Shown piece by piece: positions 34,223-44,502 of a stretch of 64,000 bases of DNA. Numbering within the stretch: the stretch's first letter is position 1; the number at the start of each line of letters is the position of its first letter. Source of the stretch: Mesobacillus jeotgali (GTDB lineage Bacteria > Bacillota > Bacilli > Bacillales > Cytobacillaceae). The stretch is from NCBI RefSeq assembly GCF_002874535.1, contig NZ_CP025025.1, positions 3,123,312 to 3,187,311 on the forward strand, given 5' to 3'. The position numbers and the translations under genes are program-made. The notes under the pieces were generated by a model. It had not been told where the DNA came from. It made no database searches and was given only the letters and a program-made list of their open reading frames with translations.

Positions 34223-34404
34223 CGATTTTCGGCCTCCTTCCTGTTTATTCTTGAAAGAAAGGAGTTGGATTATACATTATTGGCCATGTGCGGAATCTAT
34301 TTAAGCGAATTTTTCCGAACCCATAACCAAAAATTTTTTTATTGTAAAAAACGGGTTTTTACAGCGACTTGGAAATAATCTTAATTTTTCTAGTCAAAAG
34401 TAAA

Positions 34405-34432
34405 AATCCCTTGCATATGCATGCAAGGGATT
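34405..34432 (-). terminator. yrzQ terminator
   Basis: Perfect twelve-base stem AATCCCTTGCAT/ATGCAAGGGATT with a four-base loop and TTTTTAC after it on the minus strand. Confidence 0.92.
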
Positions 34433-34448
34433 AGATTGACTATTCAGA

Positions 34449-34583
34449 TTAGAATAAAGCTCTCGTCATTTTCCTGCCAAGCCTCTTCATTTTCCTTCCA
34501 GACATCAAATTGTTGTTGGAAGCATAATTATAAGCCGCCATACCAGCGCCCAAAGCGATTACGGAGGTTAACATTTTATTCAT
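34449..34583 (-). CDS. yrzQ: DUF3918 small protein YrzQ
   Basis: A 44-residue peptide with a hydrophobic Ala/Gly-rich start (MLTSVIALGAGMAAYNYA) and a basic end (GRKMKRLGRKMTRALF). This is the DUF3918/YrzQ layout, possibly peripheral to the membrane. GAGGTGAAGCAC precedes the ATG and a perfect terminator follows. It lies 23 bases after yrzR on the same strand. Confidence 0.82.
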   Translation of the reverse strand: MNKMLTSVIALGAGMAAYNYASNNNLMSGRKMKRLGRKMTRALF

Positions 34584-34606
34584 GTGCTTCACCTCTTTGA
34601 TTTATT

Positions 34607-34798
34607 TTACATGCCGTATTGACGTTGATCTTCCTCAAATAAATCATCAAGTGAGCTCAATGTTCCATCTTCTTCGACTTGATGGGTATGGATCAAGCCT
34701 TTGTTCAGAGACAGTTCGATGAAGCAATTCCAGCAGTAATATTGGTTGATGCCAATTTTACCTATATCCTTGCTCCTGCAATTGGGACAACTTAACAT
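34607..34798 (-). CDS. yrzR: Zinc-ribbon small protein YrzR
   Basis: A 63-residue protein with two CxxC pairs (CPNC at 4-7 and CWNC at 22-25), forming a zinc ribbon, followed by HTHQVEEDGTLSSLDDLF. GAGGTG is upstream of the ATG. The gene lies between yrrD and yrzQ. The name is from recalled similarity to B. subtilis YrzR; function unknown. Confidence 0.75.
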   Translation of the reverse strand: MLSCPNCRSKDIGKIGINQYYCWNCFIELSLNKGLIHTHQVEEDGTLSSLDDLFEEDQRQYGM

Positions 34799-34807
34799 AA
34801 GGACACC

Positions 34808-35359
34808 TCATCTCGATTTAACAGTGACGACGATGGCATCCTTTCCGATTGCAGGCGGACCAGTGGTCTTAATGACACGCTTTCCATTCGCGATATCCGA
34901 AAAAAAGCCATCCGTTAATTCGTACCCTACAATCGTGCCCAATTCTTCCATGAAATATACATCCTCCAGCAAGCCAAGCTGCTCACCTTCTTTCGAAAGA
35001 AGCTTTTTCCCAGCAAGGCTCTCATTATGCTCGAATGTATATTCAGGCTCTGTCTCCAATCGCTCCAAGGCTGACTTGTCTTTCACCATGACCCCATCTT
35101 CACCAAAGGATGAAACCTGGCCCACTTTGACCTGAAAAGTTTTCTTGATGAACGCACCCTTTTTTACAAGTAAGCCTACTACGCTTCCATTGCCTGAAAT
35201 GCTCACATCACAAACTTCGCCCAGTTTTTGACCAGTCGCCAATTCATATACTGGCAGTCCCTTTAAAAGTGAAAATGTCCGCAAAAGTGTGTCCCGCCTT
35301 TCCCGAACAGTTATAGTTTCTACCGCTTTACTAAATTCATGAGGTGTAACGTTTTCCAT
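34808..35359 (-). CDS. yrrD: PRC-barrel protein YrrD
   Basis: A 183-residue protein with two PRC-barrel-like beta domains: one beginning at LRTFSLLKGLPVYE and one at HNESLAGKKLLSKEGEQLG. PRC barrels occur in RNA-processing and photosynthetic proteins and bind partner proteins or lipids. The ATG at 35359 has no good ribosome site; an in-frame TTG at 35284 (just before RTFSLLKG) is closer to the usual family start, so the first 25 residues are doubtful. It follows recD2. Confidence 0.82.
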   Translation of the reverse strand: MENVTPHEFSKAVETITVRERRDTLLRTFSLLKGLPVYELATGQKLGEVCDVSISGNGSVVGLLVKKGAFIKKTFQVKVGQVSSFGEDGVMVKDKSALERLETEPEYTFEHNESLAGKKLLSKEGEQLGLLEDVYFMEELGTIVGYELTDGFFSDIANGKRVIKTTGPPAIGKDAIVVTVKSR

Positions 35360-35394
35360 GGAAAATAAAAAGAATCCGCAATAACTGCAGATTC

Positions 35395-37848
35395 TTAAGC
35401 CTCATTTTCCTCCATAAAATCATAAGGAGTCAGATTGTCCATTCCGATCATCGGATCAGCATTTTTAATGATTTCAAGATAATCCATTTTTTCATCTTTG
35501 CCGGTACTTTCTTGAGTTTGGTGTTTATTTTCCGACTGATTCTTTGTACTCGTTTCATCCTGCAATTCGGGCAGTAAATGAACAAGCTTCTTTACAAGTG
35601 TTGTATTCCTTTCGGTATCTTCACCGCGTTCGATCCCCATTTTCAGTGCTTCTTCTTCGCCAACAAGTATCAGGAATTGCTTGCTCCTGGTGATTGCTGT
35701 ATAAATCAGATTCCTGCGCAGCATTCTGAAGTAGCTTTTTACCACTGGAAGGACGACAATCGGAAATTCACTGCCCTGGGATTTATGCACGGAACAGCAA
35801 TAAGCGTGGGTGATTTGCGAAAGATCCGGCCTATTATAGGTTACCTCTATGCCGTCGAAGGAAACGATCAGCTGATCTTGCTTTTCCGTGTTTTCCTTTG
35901 CGTAAAATATCGCGACAACCTCACCCATGTCACCATTGAACACATTGGCTTCCGGCTGATTGACTAGCTGGAGGACTTTATCCCCGATACGATATTTCAC
36001 ATCGCCAAACCCAAGCTCTTTCCTCGTTCCATCAGAATTAGGATTGAAGAGATCCTGCAGCAGCTCGTTCAATCGGTCAATGCCGGCTGGACCACGGTAC
36101 ATCGGTGCCAGAACCTGGATGTTCCTCGGGGAATACCCTTTTTTCTTTGCATTGGCGACAACCTTTTCGACTACCTGAGGAATCTGGCTTGTCGTACATT
36201 TTATAAAAGAACGGTCAGGCTGTTGGGCTGAAATATCTTCCGGCAGATAGCCTTTTTTGATTTGGTGGGCAAGTTCGATTATTGACGAACCTTCAGCCTG
36301 CCTGTATATATCCGTCAGTCTCACAGTTGGGACCCTGCCAGAATCCAATAGATCCTTCAGTACCTGGCCAGGACCTACTGAAGGGAGCTGGTCTTCATCT
36401 CCCACAACGATCACTTGAATATTATCTGGCAGAGATTTGAATAATTGATGGGCGAGCCATATATCAACCATTGAGGTTTCATCGATAATCAATATCTTTC
36501 CCTCAAGCGGCTGGTCTTCATTATGATCAAAACCTTCTGCGCCATTCCAGCGCAAAAGCCTATGGATTGTCACGGCAGGCAACCCGGTTGACTCAGTCAT
36601 CCTCTTTGCCGCACGACCAGTCGGCGCCGCAAGCAAGAACGGATAAGGTTCTTCTTTTTTGTAATCTTTCGGGTCCAGAGAACAGCCATGCAGCTCTGCA
36701 TATAGCTCAACGATTCCTTTAATGACCGTCGTTTTACCTGTGCCGGGCCCACCTGTCAGAATCATCATCGGTGACATAAGCGCTGTCTGGATCGCTTCTT
36801 TCTGGCTTGGGCCATATTGGACACCCAGGCGCTCTTCGAGATTTCCGAGAGCAAGGAGAAACTCAGATTCTGGAAATTGATTTTCGTATTCTGTCTGCTC
36901 AAGAATCCTTTTAATGTTCACAACGAGGCCTTTTTCCGAATAATAAAGGGATGGCAAATAGATTCTCTGTTCTTCGGCAACCAGCTTTCCTTCTTCTCCC
37001 AGCTTGATGATTTCATTCGAGATATCAGTAAATTCAATTTCAATATGCTGATTGTCTTCAAGCAGCTTTTTCACATCGACGAGGAGCTCTTCCGCATTCA
37101 TGAAAACATGCCCACCCTGGATGCTTGAATTCTCAAGTGTATAGAGACAGGCAGCCTTGATCCGGTCCGGATGGTTACCTGTAAGCCCCAACTGGCTGCC
37201 CAGTTCATCCGCCCTTCCGAAACCGATGCCTTCGATATCCTCCACAAGCTTGTAAGGATTGTTCTGAATTACGTCAATCGCCTGTTCCTTATATACTTGA
37301 TAAATTTTCATCGACAGCTGAGGGCCAAAACCATATTCATTCAATGCGACCATTACTTGTTCGAGGCCCTGATGTTCCATTAATGTGTCATAAAGTTCCT
37401 TTGCTTTTTCTGGCGCCAGCTTCGGAATCTGGTCAAGGACAGACGGGTTCTCGATAATCCTCGTAATGGCTTTTTCACCCAGTGTATCAACAATTTTCTC
37501 TGCTGTTTTCTTCCCGATTCCTTTGAAAAGATCGCCGGAAAGGTAGCTGATAATCCCTTGCTTTGACTGCGGCAGGTCTTTACGGAAATGAGTCGCATGG
37601 AATTGTGCACCGAACTTAGGGTGTTCTTTTACCTCACCAAAGAAAATATAAGTCTCCTGCTCATGAATCCGGGGGAAATACCCTGTAATGACTGCTTCCT
37701 TATCTTCGTACTGCTCATTTGTTTCCTCAACCCTGATCCTCAGGACTGTGTATAGATTCTGTTCATTATGAAAAATAGTAACAAGATGCTTCCCTTTCAT
37801 GAACTTGCCTTGTTCTGAAAACAAATCAAGCGAGTCCTGTTTGTTCAA
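35395..37848 (-). CDS. recD2: RecD2-type DNA helicase YrrC
   Basis: An 817-residue SF1B helicase. The N-terminal part has an OB-like domain and helix-hairpin-helix repeats (FKGIGKKTAEKI; VEDIEGIGFGRADEL). The helicase core shows the Walker A site TGGPGTGKTTVI near residue 350, IIDETSMVD, GDEDQLPSVGPGQ and the late THAYCCSVHKSQGSEFP motif V/VI region. RecD2 works without RecBC, in replication fork and mismatch or break repair. The TTG at 37848 behind AAAGGGGGAAGTACG is preferred; the frame is open 20 codons further without homology. Confidence 0.93.
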   Translation of the reverse strand: MNKQDSLDLFSEQGKFMKGKHLVTIFHNEQNLYTVLRIRVEETNEQYEDKEAVITGYFPRIHEQETYIFFGEVKEHPKFGAQFHATHFRKDLPQSKQGIISYLSGDLFKGIGKKTAEKIVDTLGEKAITRIIENPSVLDQIPKLAPEKAKELYDTLMEHQGLEQVMVALNEYGFGPQLSMKIYQVYKEQAIDVIQNNPYKLVEDIEGIGFGRADELGSQLGLTGNHPDRIKAACLYTLENSSIQGGHVFMNAEELLVDVKKLLEDNQHIEIEFTDISNEIIKLGEEGKLVAEEQRIYLPSLYYSEKGLVVNIKRILEQTEYENQFPESEFLLALGNLEERLGVQYGPSQKEAIQTALMSPMMILTGGPGTGKTTVIKGIVELYAELHGCSLDPKDYKKEEPYPFLLAAPTGRAAKRMTESTGLPAVTIHRLLRWNGAEGFDHNEDQPLEGKILIIDETSMVDIWLAHQLFKSLPDNIQVIVVGDEDQLPSVGPGQVLKDLLDSGRVPTVRLTDIYRQAEGSSIIELAHQIKKGYLPEDISAQQPDRSFIKCTTSQIPQVVEKVVANAKKKGYSPRNIQVLAPMYRGPAGIDRLNELLQDLFNPNSDGTRKELGFGDVKYRIGDKVLQLVNQPEANVFNGDMGEVVAIFYAKENTEKQDQLIVSFDGIEVTYNRPDLSQITHAYCCSVHKSQGSEFPIVVLPVVKSYFRMLRRNLIYTAITRSKQFLILVGEEEALKMGIERGEDTERNTTLVKKLVHLLPELQDETSTKNQSENKHQTQESTGKDEKMDYLEIIKNADPMIGMDNLTPYDFMEENEA

Positions 37849-37925
37849 CGTACTTCCCCCTTTCCGCCGATCCAATTTGATTAAGGCTGTATTCGCATTG
37901 AGCAACAAACATTACGAAAAGAGCT

Positions 37926-38588
37926 TTAATTAATAATGTCTTGTCCCTCAATCAATTTCTTGCCGTGGCCTGCAAGCAAGTGGTCTGGCTGGATTTCCAA
38001 TGCACGATTGAACATCTCGAGTGCCTTTTCACCATTTTCTTTGTAGCCATAAGCTACACCAAGATTATAGAGGGCGTCTGCGTGCTGTGGGTCCATCGAT
38101 ATTGCCAGATCAAACGCATTAATCGCTTCGTCGATAAAACCTTCCCTTGCAAGACAAAGTCCATATTGGAAATGGGCTTCGCCATCATTTTCGAGAAGCT
38201 CTGTACTGCGCTGTAAGTATGGCAGAGCAAGCTTGTTGCTGCCCATATGCACGAGGGTCATACCCAGCATGAAAAAATTGTCTCCATTGTCCAGCCCTTT
38301 TTTCATGGCCAGCTCAAACATTTTTCTGGCATCCTCGAAATTTTGGTTATCATAATACACGCTGCCTTTGCTGTAATAGGCTGCTGTGGCATTTTCATCA
38401 AGACTGATCGCTTTATCGTAAAAGTTCATTGCTCTTTCGGTATCACCCACTGCTGTGAGGACGTTTCCAAAATTTATGTATGCAACCGGGTCTCCTGGCT
38501 GAGCATCAATCGCTTCCGTGAATGCCTTGGCAGCCTCTTCCCATTTGCCTTCTTTCATATACTGAATTCCTGTCTGATTTTTATCCAT
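37926..38588 (-). CDS. yrrB: TPR repeat protein YrrB
   Basis: A 220-residue protein of about six tetratricopeptide repeats, each with the W/Y-G-A-x-Y-A/P pattern (for example AYINFGNVLTAVGDTERAMNFYDKAIS and ALYNLGVAYGYKENGEKALEMF). It lacks a catalytic domain and is probably a protein-protein scaffold. The ATG at 38588 has GGAGTG nine bases upstream; the open frame extends 43 codons more without repeats. It lies between mnmA and recD2, the B. subtilis order. Confidence 0.9.
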   Translation of the reverse strand: MDKNQTGIQYMKEGKWEEAAKAFTEAIDAQPGDPVAYINFGNVLTAVGDTERAMNFYDKAISLDENATAAYYSKGSVYYDNQNFEDARKMFELAMKKGLDNGDNFFMLGMTLVHMGSNKLALPYLQRSTELLENDGEAHFQYGLCLAREGFIDEAINAFDLAISMDPQHADALYNLGVAYGYKENGEKALEMFNRALEIQPDHLLAGHGKKLIEGQDIIN

Positions 38589-38715
38589 TTCTAACACTCC
38601 ATTCTCCATGAAAGTATACCATAATACGGGATGATTTAGACTCTTTTCGCGGTAACACCTGAACTCTAGATTTCTATATTCCGCAGAAAAAAAACATAAG
38701 AGCCTAAGCCAAAAC

Positions 38716-38746
38716 AATCCCCGGCGAAGCTGGCCCGCCGGGGATT
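38716..38746 (-). terminator. mnmA terminator
   Basis: Stem AATCCCCGGC/GCCGGGGATT followed by GTTTTGG on the minus strand. Confidence 0.85.
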
Positions 38747-38755
38747 TTATCAGGA

Positions 38756-39877
<1,122 letters not shown>

Positions 39878-39914
39878 TCACCTCTTTTCTCTTCCTATAA
39901 AACTTATTCTTCCC

Positions 39915-41069
39915 TTAAACCTGGCTATTTTTCGCAAGCCTGCGGACAATTTTCGCCGTGTCCTCTGCTGCTTTTTCAATCTGTTCTCTTGTATTGTGCA
40001 AACCGAAGCTGAATCGGATAGAATTTGTCAGCTTATCATCTTCTTTTCCGAACATCGCTACAAGAACATGCGATGGATCGATTGAACCCGCAGTACACGC
40101 TGAACCGCTTGAAGCAGCTATACCAGATAGGTCAAGATTGACAAGCATCGCTTCGACATTCGTGCCCGGAAAGCTTAAGTTTAAAATATGAGGGAGTGAT
40201 TTATCAAGCAATCCGTTCAGCTGGAAAGAAATTCCGCTTATTTGAAGTTTATCGATGAACAAATTCCTTAAATCATTATAGAAGCTTCGTTTTGTTTCCA
40301 GCTCCTGTTGGGATAGCTGAACTGCTTTGCGAAACCCGGCGATCGCTGCGACATTCTCTGTGCCGGCACGGCGTTTTCTTTCTTGTTCACCGCCGAAAAG
40401 CTGACGCGCCAGCTTGATTCCATCACGGATAAAAAGAAAACCTATCCCCTTGGGGCCATTGATTTTATGGGCTGAAACAGAAAGCAAATCGATCTTGAGT
40501 TCATCGACATCCAGTTTTTCAATTCCATATGCCTGGACTGCATCCGTATGGAAAACAGCTTGATGGCCAGATAATTTTTCACCAATCTCTTGTATTGGTT
40601 GGATTGTGCCTATCTCGTTGTTTCCGTACATTATTGTTACAAGGATCGTATCATCACGTAATGCCTCTTCGAATGATTCCATAGATATCTGGCCATGTTC
40701 ATCCACCGGCAGATATGTGACCTCAAACCCTCGTCTCTCCAATTCCTCACAGCTGTGCAGGACAGCATGGTGTTCAATCTGAGTCGTGATGATATGCTGC
40801 CCCTTGGTGCGATTATTTTCGGCATAACCGATAATTGCCAGATTATCTGCTTCTGTGCCGCCGCTTGTAAAAATGATGTTGTTTCCCTTCGTTCCTATGC
40901 TCTTTGCCAGTACATCGCGAGTATTATCGAGGATTTTCCTAGCCTCACGACCGAAATGATGGATGCTTGAAGGGTTGCCGAATTCCGCTTCCATTACTTT
41001 GACCATTTCAGCGAGGACTTCCGGATGCATTGGTGTAGTTGCTGCATGGTCCAAATAGATTCTTTCCAA
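39915..41069 (-). CDS. iscS: Cysteine desulfurase YrvO (IscS/NifS family)
   Basis: A 384-residue PLP enzyme. The N-terminus is YLDHAATTPMHPEVL; the PLP lysine is in SVSAHKINGPKG; the sulfur-carrying Cys is in ASSGSACTAGSIDPSH near residue 328. Paired with mnmA, it acts as the dedicated sulfur donor for s2U34 (YrvO in B. subtilis). A MIME-like ~250-bp repeat element separates it from cymR upstream. Confidence 0.95.
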   Translation of the reverse strand: MERIYLDHAATTPMHPEVLAEMVKVMEAEFGNPSSIHHFGREARKILDNTRDVLAKSIGTKGNNIIFTSGGTEADNLAIIGYAENNRTKGQHIITTQIEHHAVLHSCEELERRGFEVTYLPVDEHGQISMESFEEALRDDTILVTIMYGNNEIGTIQPIQEIGEKLSGHQAVFHTDAVQAYGIEKLDVDELKIDLLSVSAHKINGPKGIGFLFIRDGIKLARQLFGGEQERKRRAGTENVAAIAGFRKAVQLSQQELETKRSFYNDLRNLFIDKLQISGISFQLNGLLDKSLPHILNLSFPGTNVEAMLVNLDLSGIAASSGSACTAGSIDPSHVLVAMFGKEDDKLTNSIRFSFGLHNTREQIEKAAEDTAKIVRRLAKNSQV

Positions 41070-41103
41070 AGTCTTACCCTCTCTTCAGAAGATTTTTTGA
41101 ATT

Positions 41104-41353
41104 GGCTCTGTAAAATTTGGCTGTTGATTTCCGTTCCAGGCGCTTCGCTTTCCGCGGGAAGTCGGAGAGCCTCCTCGGCGCTTTAAGCGCCTGCGGGGTC
41201 TCCCCATGACTTTCTCATCCCGCAGGACATTGATTGAGCTTCCTCGAACCTGCCCACGCACGATGGAAATGCGTTAGCATTTTCGGAGGAGTCTTCGCGC
41301 CTTACACTACAATCAACAGGGTTTATAAACCTCGATGGGCTATAACAGAGCCA
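41104..41353. mobile_element. MITE-like element between cymR and iscS
   Basis: A ~250-bp stretch with terminal inverted repeats TGGCTCTGT (41104-41112) and ACAGAGCCA (41345-41353), and inner inverted words CTGTTGATT/AATCAACAG. The body is GC-rich with many palindromes (GGCGCTTTAAGCGCC; CGCGGG; GCCTCCTCGG) and has no ORF. A fragment recurs at 1188-1227. Target duplication is not clear. The element forms most of the leader or promoter region of iscS. Confidence 0.75.
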
Positions 41354-41429
41354 CTAACTTTCATAAATTATGCTGCTTATTCACCCGAAAAAATCTGAAT
41401 CAGAACAAGCAGCATTCGATACTATTGCT

Positions 41430-41852
41430 TTATATATAAAACATATAAGCGTCAGATTCGCCAAAGTTGTCTGAATGATTGGCGAGGTCTTCGATTGTCG
41501 TATTATCGAGTACGTCTTTGACCGCGTCCCTGATTCGTGTCCAGAGCTCACGCTTGGCTGGTTCCTCGTCCTCTATCCCTTCAACAATGCTGATTGGGCC
41601 TTCCAGGACTCGGATGATGTCCCCGGCCGAGATGGTTGACGGTTCAGAACTGAGAATGTAGCCGCCATAAGCTCCCCTGATACTTTTCACCAGGCCGGCG
41701 TTCCTTAGCGGCGCAACCAATTGCTCCAGGTAATGCTCTGATAAATCATTTGTTTGCGCAATGGATTTTAGAGATATTGGGCCCTCTCCATATTTTTTGG
41801 CCAGCTCGATCATGATTGTCAGTCCATAGCGCCCTTTCGTTGATATTTTCAT
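41430..41852 (-). CDS. cymR: Rrf2-family repressor of cysteine metabolism CymR
   Basis: A 140-residue winged-helix regulator nearly identical to B. subtilis CymR in its first 75 residues (MKISTKGRYGLTIMIELAKK; LRNAGLVKSIRGAYGGY). It lacks the three cysteines of iron-sulfur IscR, consistent with sensing cysteine status through complex formation with CysK. It lies upstream of iscS-mnmA but is separated by a repeat element. Its promoter and a palindrome at the start site lie upstream. Confidence 0.96.
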   Translation of the reverse strand: MKISTKGRYGLTIMIELAKKYGEGPISLKSIAQTNDLSEHYLEQLVAPLRNAGLVKSIRGAYGGYILSSEPSTISAGDIIRVLEGPISIVEGIEDEEPAKRELWTRIRDAVKDVLDNTTIEDLANHSDNFGESDAYMFYI

Positions 41853-41909
41853 AATGCACCTCTATTCAAATTTTTCTTAAAGGTTAGTTATTTTTTCAGA
41901 TATATTCAT

Positions 41910-41963
41910 AATGCCCCATATGGCATTCTCTCACTATAAATACTACCAAAAATCCTCAGTCAA
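41910..41963 (-). promoter_or_regulatory. cymR promoter with palindrome at the start of transcription
   Basis: On the minus strand TTGACT (41963-41958), 17 bases, TTTATA (41940-41935). Right after it, at 41927-41910, lies the perfect inverted repeat AATGCC-N6-GGCATT. An operator overlapping the start site is likely; which protein binds is unknown (autoregulation is possible). Confidence 0.6.
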
Positions 41964-42067
41964 TAGGTAGGCTTTTGCAATTATAGCACAAATTGCGTGG
42001 ACCATGCGCAAGTCCCTCGTTCGTGTTATTGTATATATACGAAATATGCGTTATTGGAGCGATGAGC

Positions 42068-43342
42068 ATGAATCTTAAACCTCTTGCTTTCAGAATGCGG
42101 CCGCGAACGATTGAGGAAGTGATTGGCCAGTCGCATCTTGTAGCTGAAGGAAAAATTATCAATCGAATGGTCAAAGCAAGGCAATTGTCTTCGATGATTC
42201 TTTATGGACCGCCTGGAATCGGAAAAACCTCCATTGCCAGCGCTATTGCAGGAAGCACGAATTTTGCGTTCAGGACTCTGAACGCTGTTACCAATAATAA
42301 AAAAGATATGGAAGTAGTCGCCGCTGAAGCGAAAATGTCAGGGAAGGTCATCCTGCTTCTCGATGAGGTTCACCGCCTTGATAAAGCGAAGCAGGACTTC
42401 CTGCTTCCTTACCTCGAAAATGGGATGATTGTCTTGATTGGAGCGACCACAAGTAATCCATATCACGCTATTAATCCCGCAATCAGATCAAGGTGCCAGA
42501 TTTTCGAACTGAAGCCGCTTGAACCAGATGATGTAAAAGCCGCTTTAAGAAGAGCGATTTCGGATGAAGAACGAGGCCTGGGAAACTTAAATATTGATAT
42601 TACAGAGGAAGCACTCACCCATATCGCTACCGCTTCCGGCGGAGATGTAAGAAGCTCATTAAACGCACTTGAACTCGCAGTACTATCCACCGAACCCGAT
42701 AGCGATGGGATTATCCATATTGATGAGTCTGCAGCCGAGGAGTGCATGCAGAAAAAAAGTCTCTCACATGACAAAGACGGAGATGCTCATTACGATGTTC
42801 TCTCGGGTTTCCAGAAGTCGATCAGGGGCAGCGATGTGAATGCCGCCCTGCACTATCTGGGCAGATTGATAGAAGCAGGCGACCTGGTCAGCATCAACCG
42901 AAGGCTCCTTGTCATTGCCTATGAAGATATTGGACTGGCAAGCCCGCAGGCAGGACAACGGACGCTTGCTGCAATTGAGGCAGCTGAGCGGGTTGGCTTT
43001 CCGGAAGCAAGGATTCCGCTGGCAAATGCAGTAATTGAACTATGTCTGTCCCCGAAGTCCAATTCTGCTTATGTTGCGCTTGATTCCGCACTGGCAGACA
43101 TTCGTTCCGGTATCAGCGGCGAAGTTCCTGACCATCTAAAGGATGCCCATTATAAAGGTGCGAAAGACCTGGGAAGAGGAGTTGATTATTTATATCCGCA
43201 TGATTATGAAGGCGGGTGGGTCAAACAACAGTACCTCCCAGACAGAATTAAGAATAAAGTATATTACAAGCCAAAGAAGACTGGAAAATTCGAACAGGCA
43301 ATTGCAGCGATCTATGAAAAGATTACAGGGCAAAAAAAATAA
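42068..43342 (+). CDS. rarA: Replication-associated recombination protein RarA (MgsA)
   Basis: A 424-residue AAA+ ATPase of the RarA/MgsA/WRNIP1 family. Walker A is YGPPGIGKTS near residue 45, Walker B LLLDEVHRLDK, sensor 1 IGATTSNPYH; the C-terminal helical tetramerisation part includes YEDIGLASPQA. It acts at stalled replication forks. The ATG at 42068 is eight bases from GGAG; the ATG six bases earlier is too close. It is divergent from cymR and convergent with tcdA. Confidence 0.95.
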   Translation: MNLKPLAFRMRPRTIEEVIGQSHLVAEGKIINRMVKARQLSSMILYGPPGIGKTSIASAIAGSTNFAFRTLNAVTNNKKDMEVVAAEAKMSGKVILLLDEVHRLDKAKQDFLLPYLENGMIVLIGATTSNPYHAINPAIRSRCQIFELKPLEPDDVKAALRRAISDEERGLGNLNIDITEEALTHIATASGGDVRSSLNALELAVLSTEPDSDGIIHIDESAAEECMQKKSLSHDKDGDAHYDVLSGFQKSIRGSDVNAALHYLGRLIEAGDLVSINRRLLVIAYEDIGLASPQAGQRTLAAIEAAERVGFPEARIPLANAVIELCLSPKSNSAYVALDSALADIRSGISGEVPDHLKDAHYKGAKDLGRGVDYLYPHDYEGGWVKQQYLPDRIKNKVYYKPKKTGKFEQAIAAIYEKITGQKK

Positions 43343-43378
43343 GCGGCAGGACCACGTTTGTGGTCCTTGCCGCTTTTT
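43341..43378. terminator. Bidirectional terminator between rarA and tcdA
   Basis: Fifteen-base stem AAGCGGCAGGACCAC/GTGGTCCTtGCCGCTT with T runs on both strands, between convergent genes. Confidence 0.93.
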
Positions 43379-44139
43379 TAGCTATTTACACGTTCTATTT
43401 CAATGTCTTTTAACAATTCCCTGACAACATAGCTTGCCATAATGAGCCCAGCCACTGACGGAACAAACGCATTTGAAGATGGCGGCATTTTCGCCTTCCG
43501 GATTTCGGCATTATCATTGCCCACCTCTTTACGAACATCTTCACGGATCACAATCGGGCTTTCATCCGAAAAAACAACCGGAATCCCTTTCTTGATACCT
43601 TCCTTGCGTAAACGGGTACGAATGACTTTAGCAAGCGGATCAGTATGCGTCTTGAAAATGTCAGCAATCTGGAACCTCGTCGGATCCATTTTATTTGCTG
43701 CACCCATACTTGAGATCATTGGGATGTCACGCTTAATGGACTCCTTGATCAGATGGATTTTATAAGAGATTGTATCGGATGCATCAACAATAAAATCTAG
43801 ATCATAGCCGAAAATCTCTTCATATGTTTCTTCTGTATAGAACATTTTCAACGCAATGACTTCACATTCAGGATTAATATCCATAATCCTGTCACGCATT
43901 ACTTCTACCTTCTGCTTGCCGACTGTCGAAAGAAGAGCAATAAGCTGGCGGTTAACGTTGGTGATATCGACATCATCCTTGTCAATCAGAATCAGCTTGC
44001 CAACACCCGATCTAGCCAAAGCTTCTGCCGCAAACGAACCGACCCCGCCAATTCCTAAAACAGCGACAGTACTATTTTTCATTATATCAAGGCCTTCCTT
44101 GCCGATGGCCAATTCATTACGAGAAAATTGATGAAGCAT
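43378..44139 (-). CDS. tcdA: tRNA threonylcarbamoyladenosine dehydratase TcdA
   Basis: A 253-residue E1-like (ThiF/HesA) enzyme that cyclises t6A37 of tRNA to ct6A using ATP. The nucleotide motif GIGGVGSFAAEAL is near residue 29, and the following acidic and Arg residues (LIDKDDVDITNVNRQ) match the family. B. subtilis name YrvM. GAGTGAG lies before the ATG. The 6S RNA gene and a tandem array lie upstream. Confidence 0.94.
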   Translation of the reverse strand: MLHQFSRNELAIGKEGLDIMKNSTVAVLGIGGVGSFAAEALARSGVGKLILIDKDDVDITNVNRQLIALLSTVGKQKVEVMRDRIMDINPECEVIALKMFYTEETYEEIFGYDLDFIVDASDTISYKIHLIKESIKRDIPMISSMGAANKMDPTRFQIADIFKTHTDPLAKVIRTRLRKEGIKKGIPVVFSDESPIVIREDVRKEVGNDNAEIRKAKMPPSSNAFVPSVAGLIMASYVVRELLKDIEIERVNS

Positions 44140-44283
44140 TTAAACTCACTCCAAATATAAGATTGATGTTACTATCTATACCCGCTTTTGAATATAACAT
44201 ACCCGGCATTAATTTCAAGTATTTTTATAGGAATTAAAGTGTATATTAGTTTGGATTGGGTGATTACTAGATGAATTGTATAA

Positions 44284-44439
44284 TTACTGGTTGGTCTGAG
44301 GTGGAAATCCTGAAATGTATCCGTTAGAAGGGTTCATCGGACAAACGGGAGGCGGAAATCACAAAATGTGTCCATTAGAGGCTCTCTATCGGACAAACAG
44401 AGGACAGTAATTACAAAAACTGTCCGTTGGGGAGAATAC
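44284..44439. repeat. Tandem array, three 52-bp units (GGACA-N25-TGTCC register)
   Basis: Units start at 44284, 44336 and 44388. The second and third each read ATCGGACAAAC, then TGTCC exactly 25 bases after GGACA; the first is more diverged. The words match the array at 28729-29040 in the opposite orientation. It sits between the 6S RNA terminator and the tcdA upstream region. Confidence 0.8.
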
Positions 44440-44468
44440 ATTTCACCTTTTGTACTTAAAGGCAGCAA

Positions 44469-44494
44469 AAAAACCATGCATCCGCATGGTTTTT
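44469..44494 (-). terminator. 6S RNA terminator
   Basis: Stem AAAAACCATGC/GCATGGTTTTT with a four-base loop and a further T run on the minus strand. Confidence 0.88.
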
Positions 44495-44502
44495 GTTTAC
44501 GT

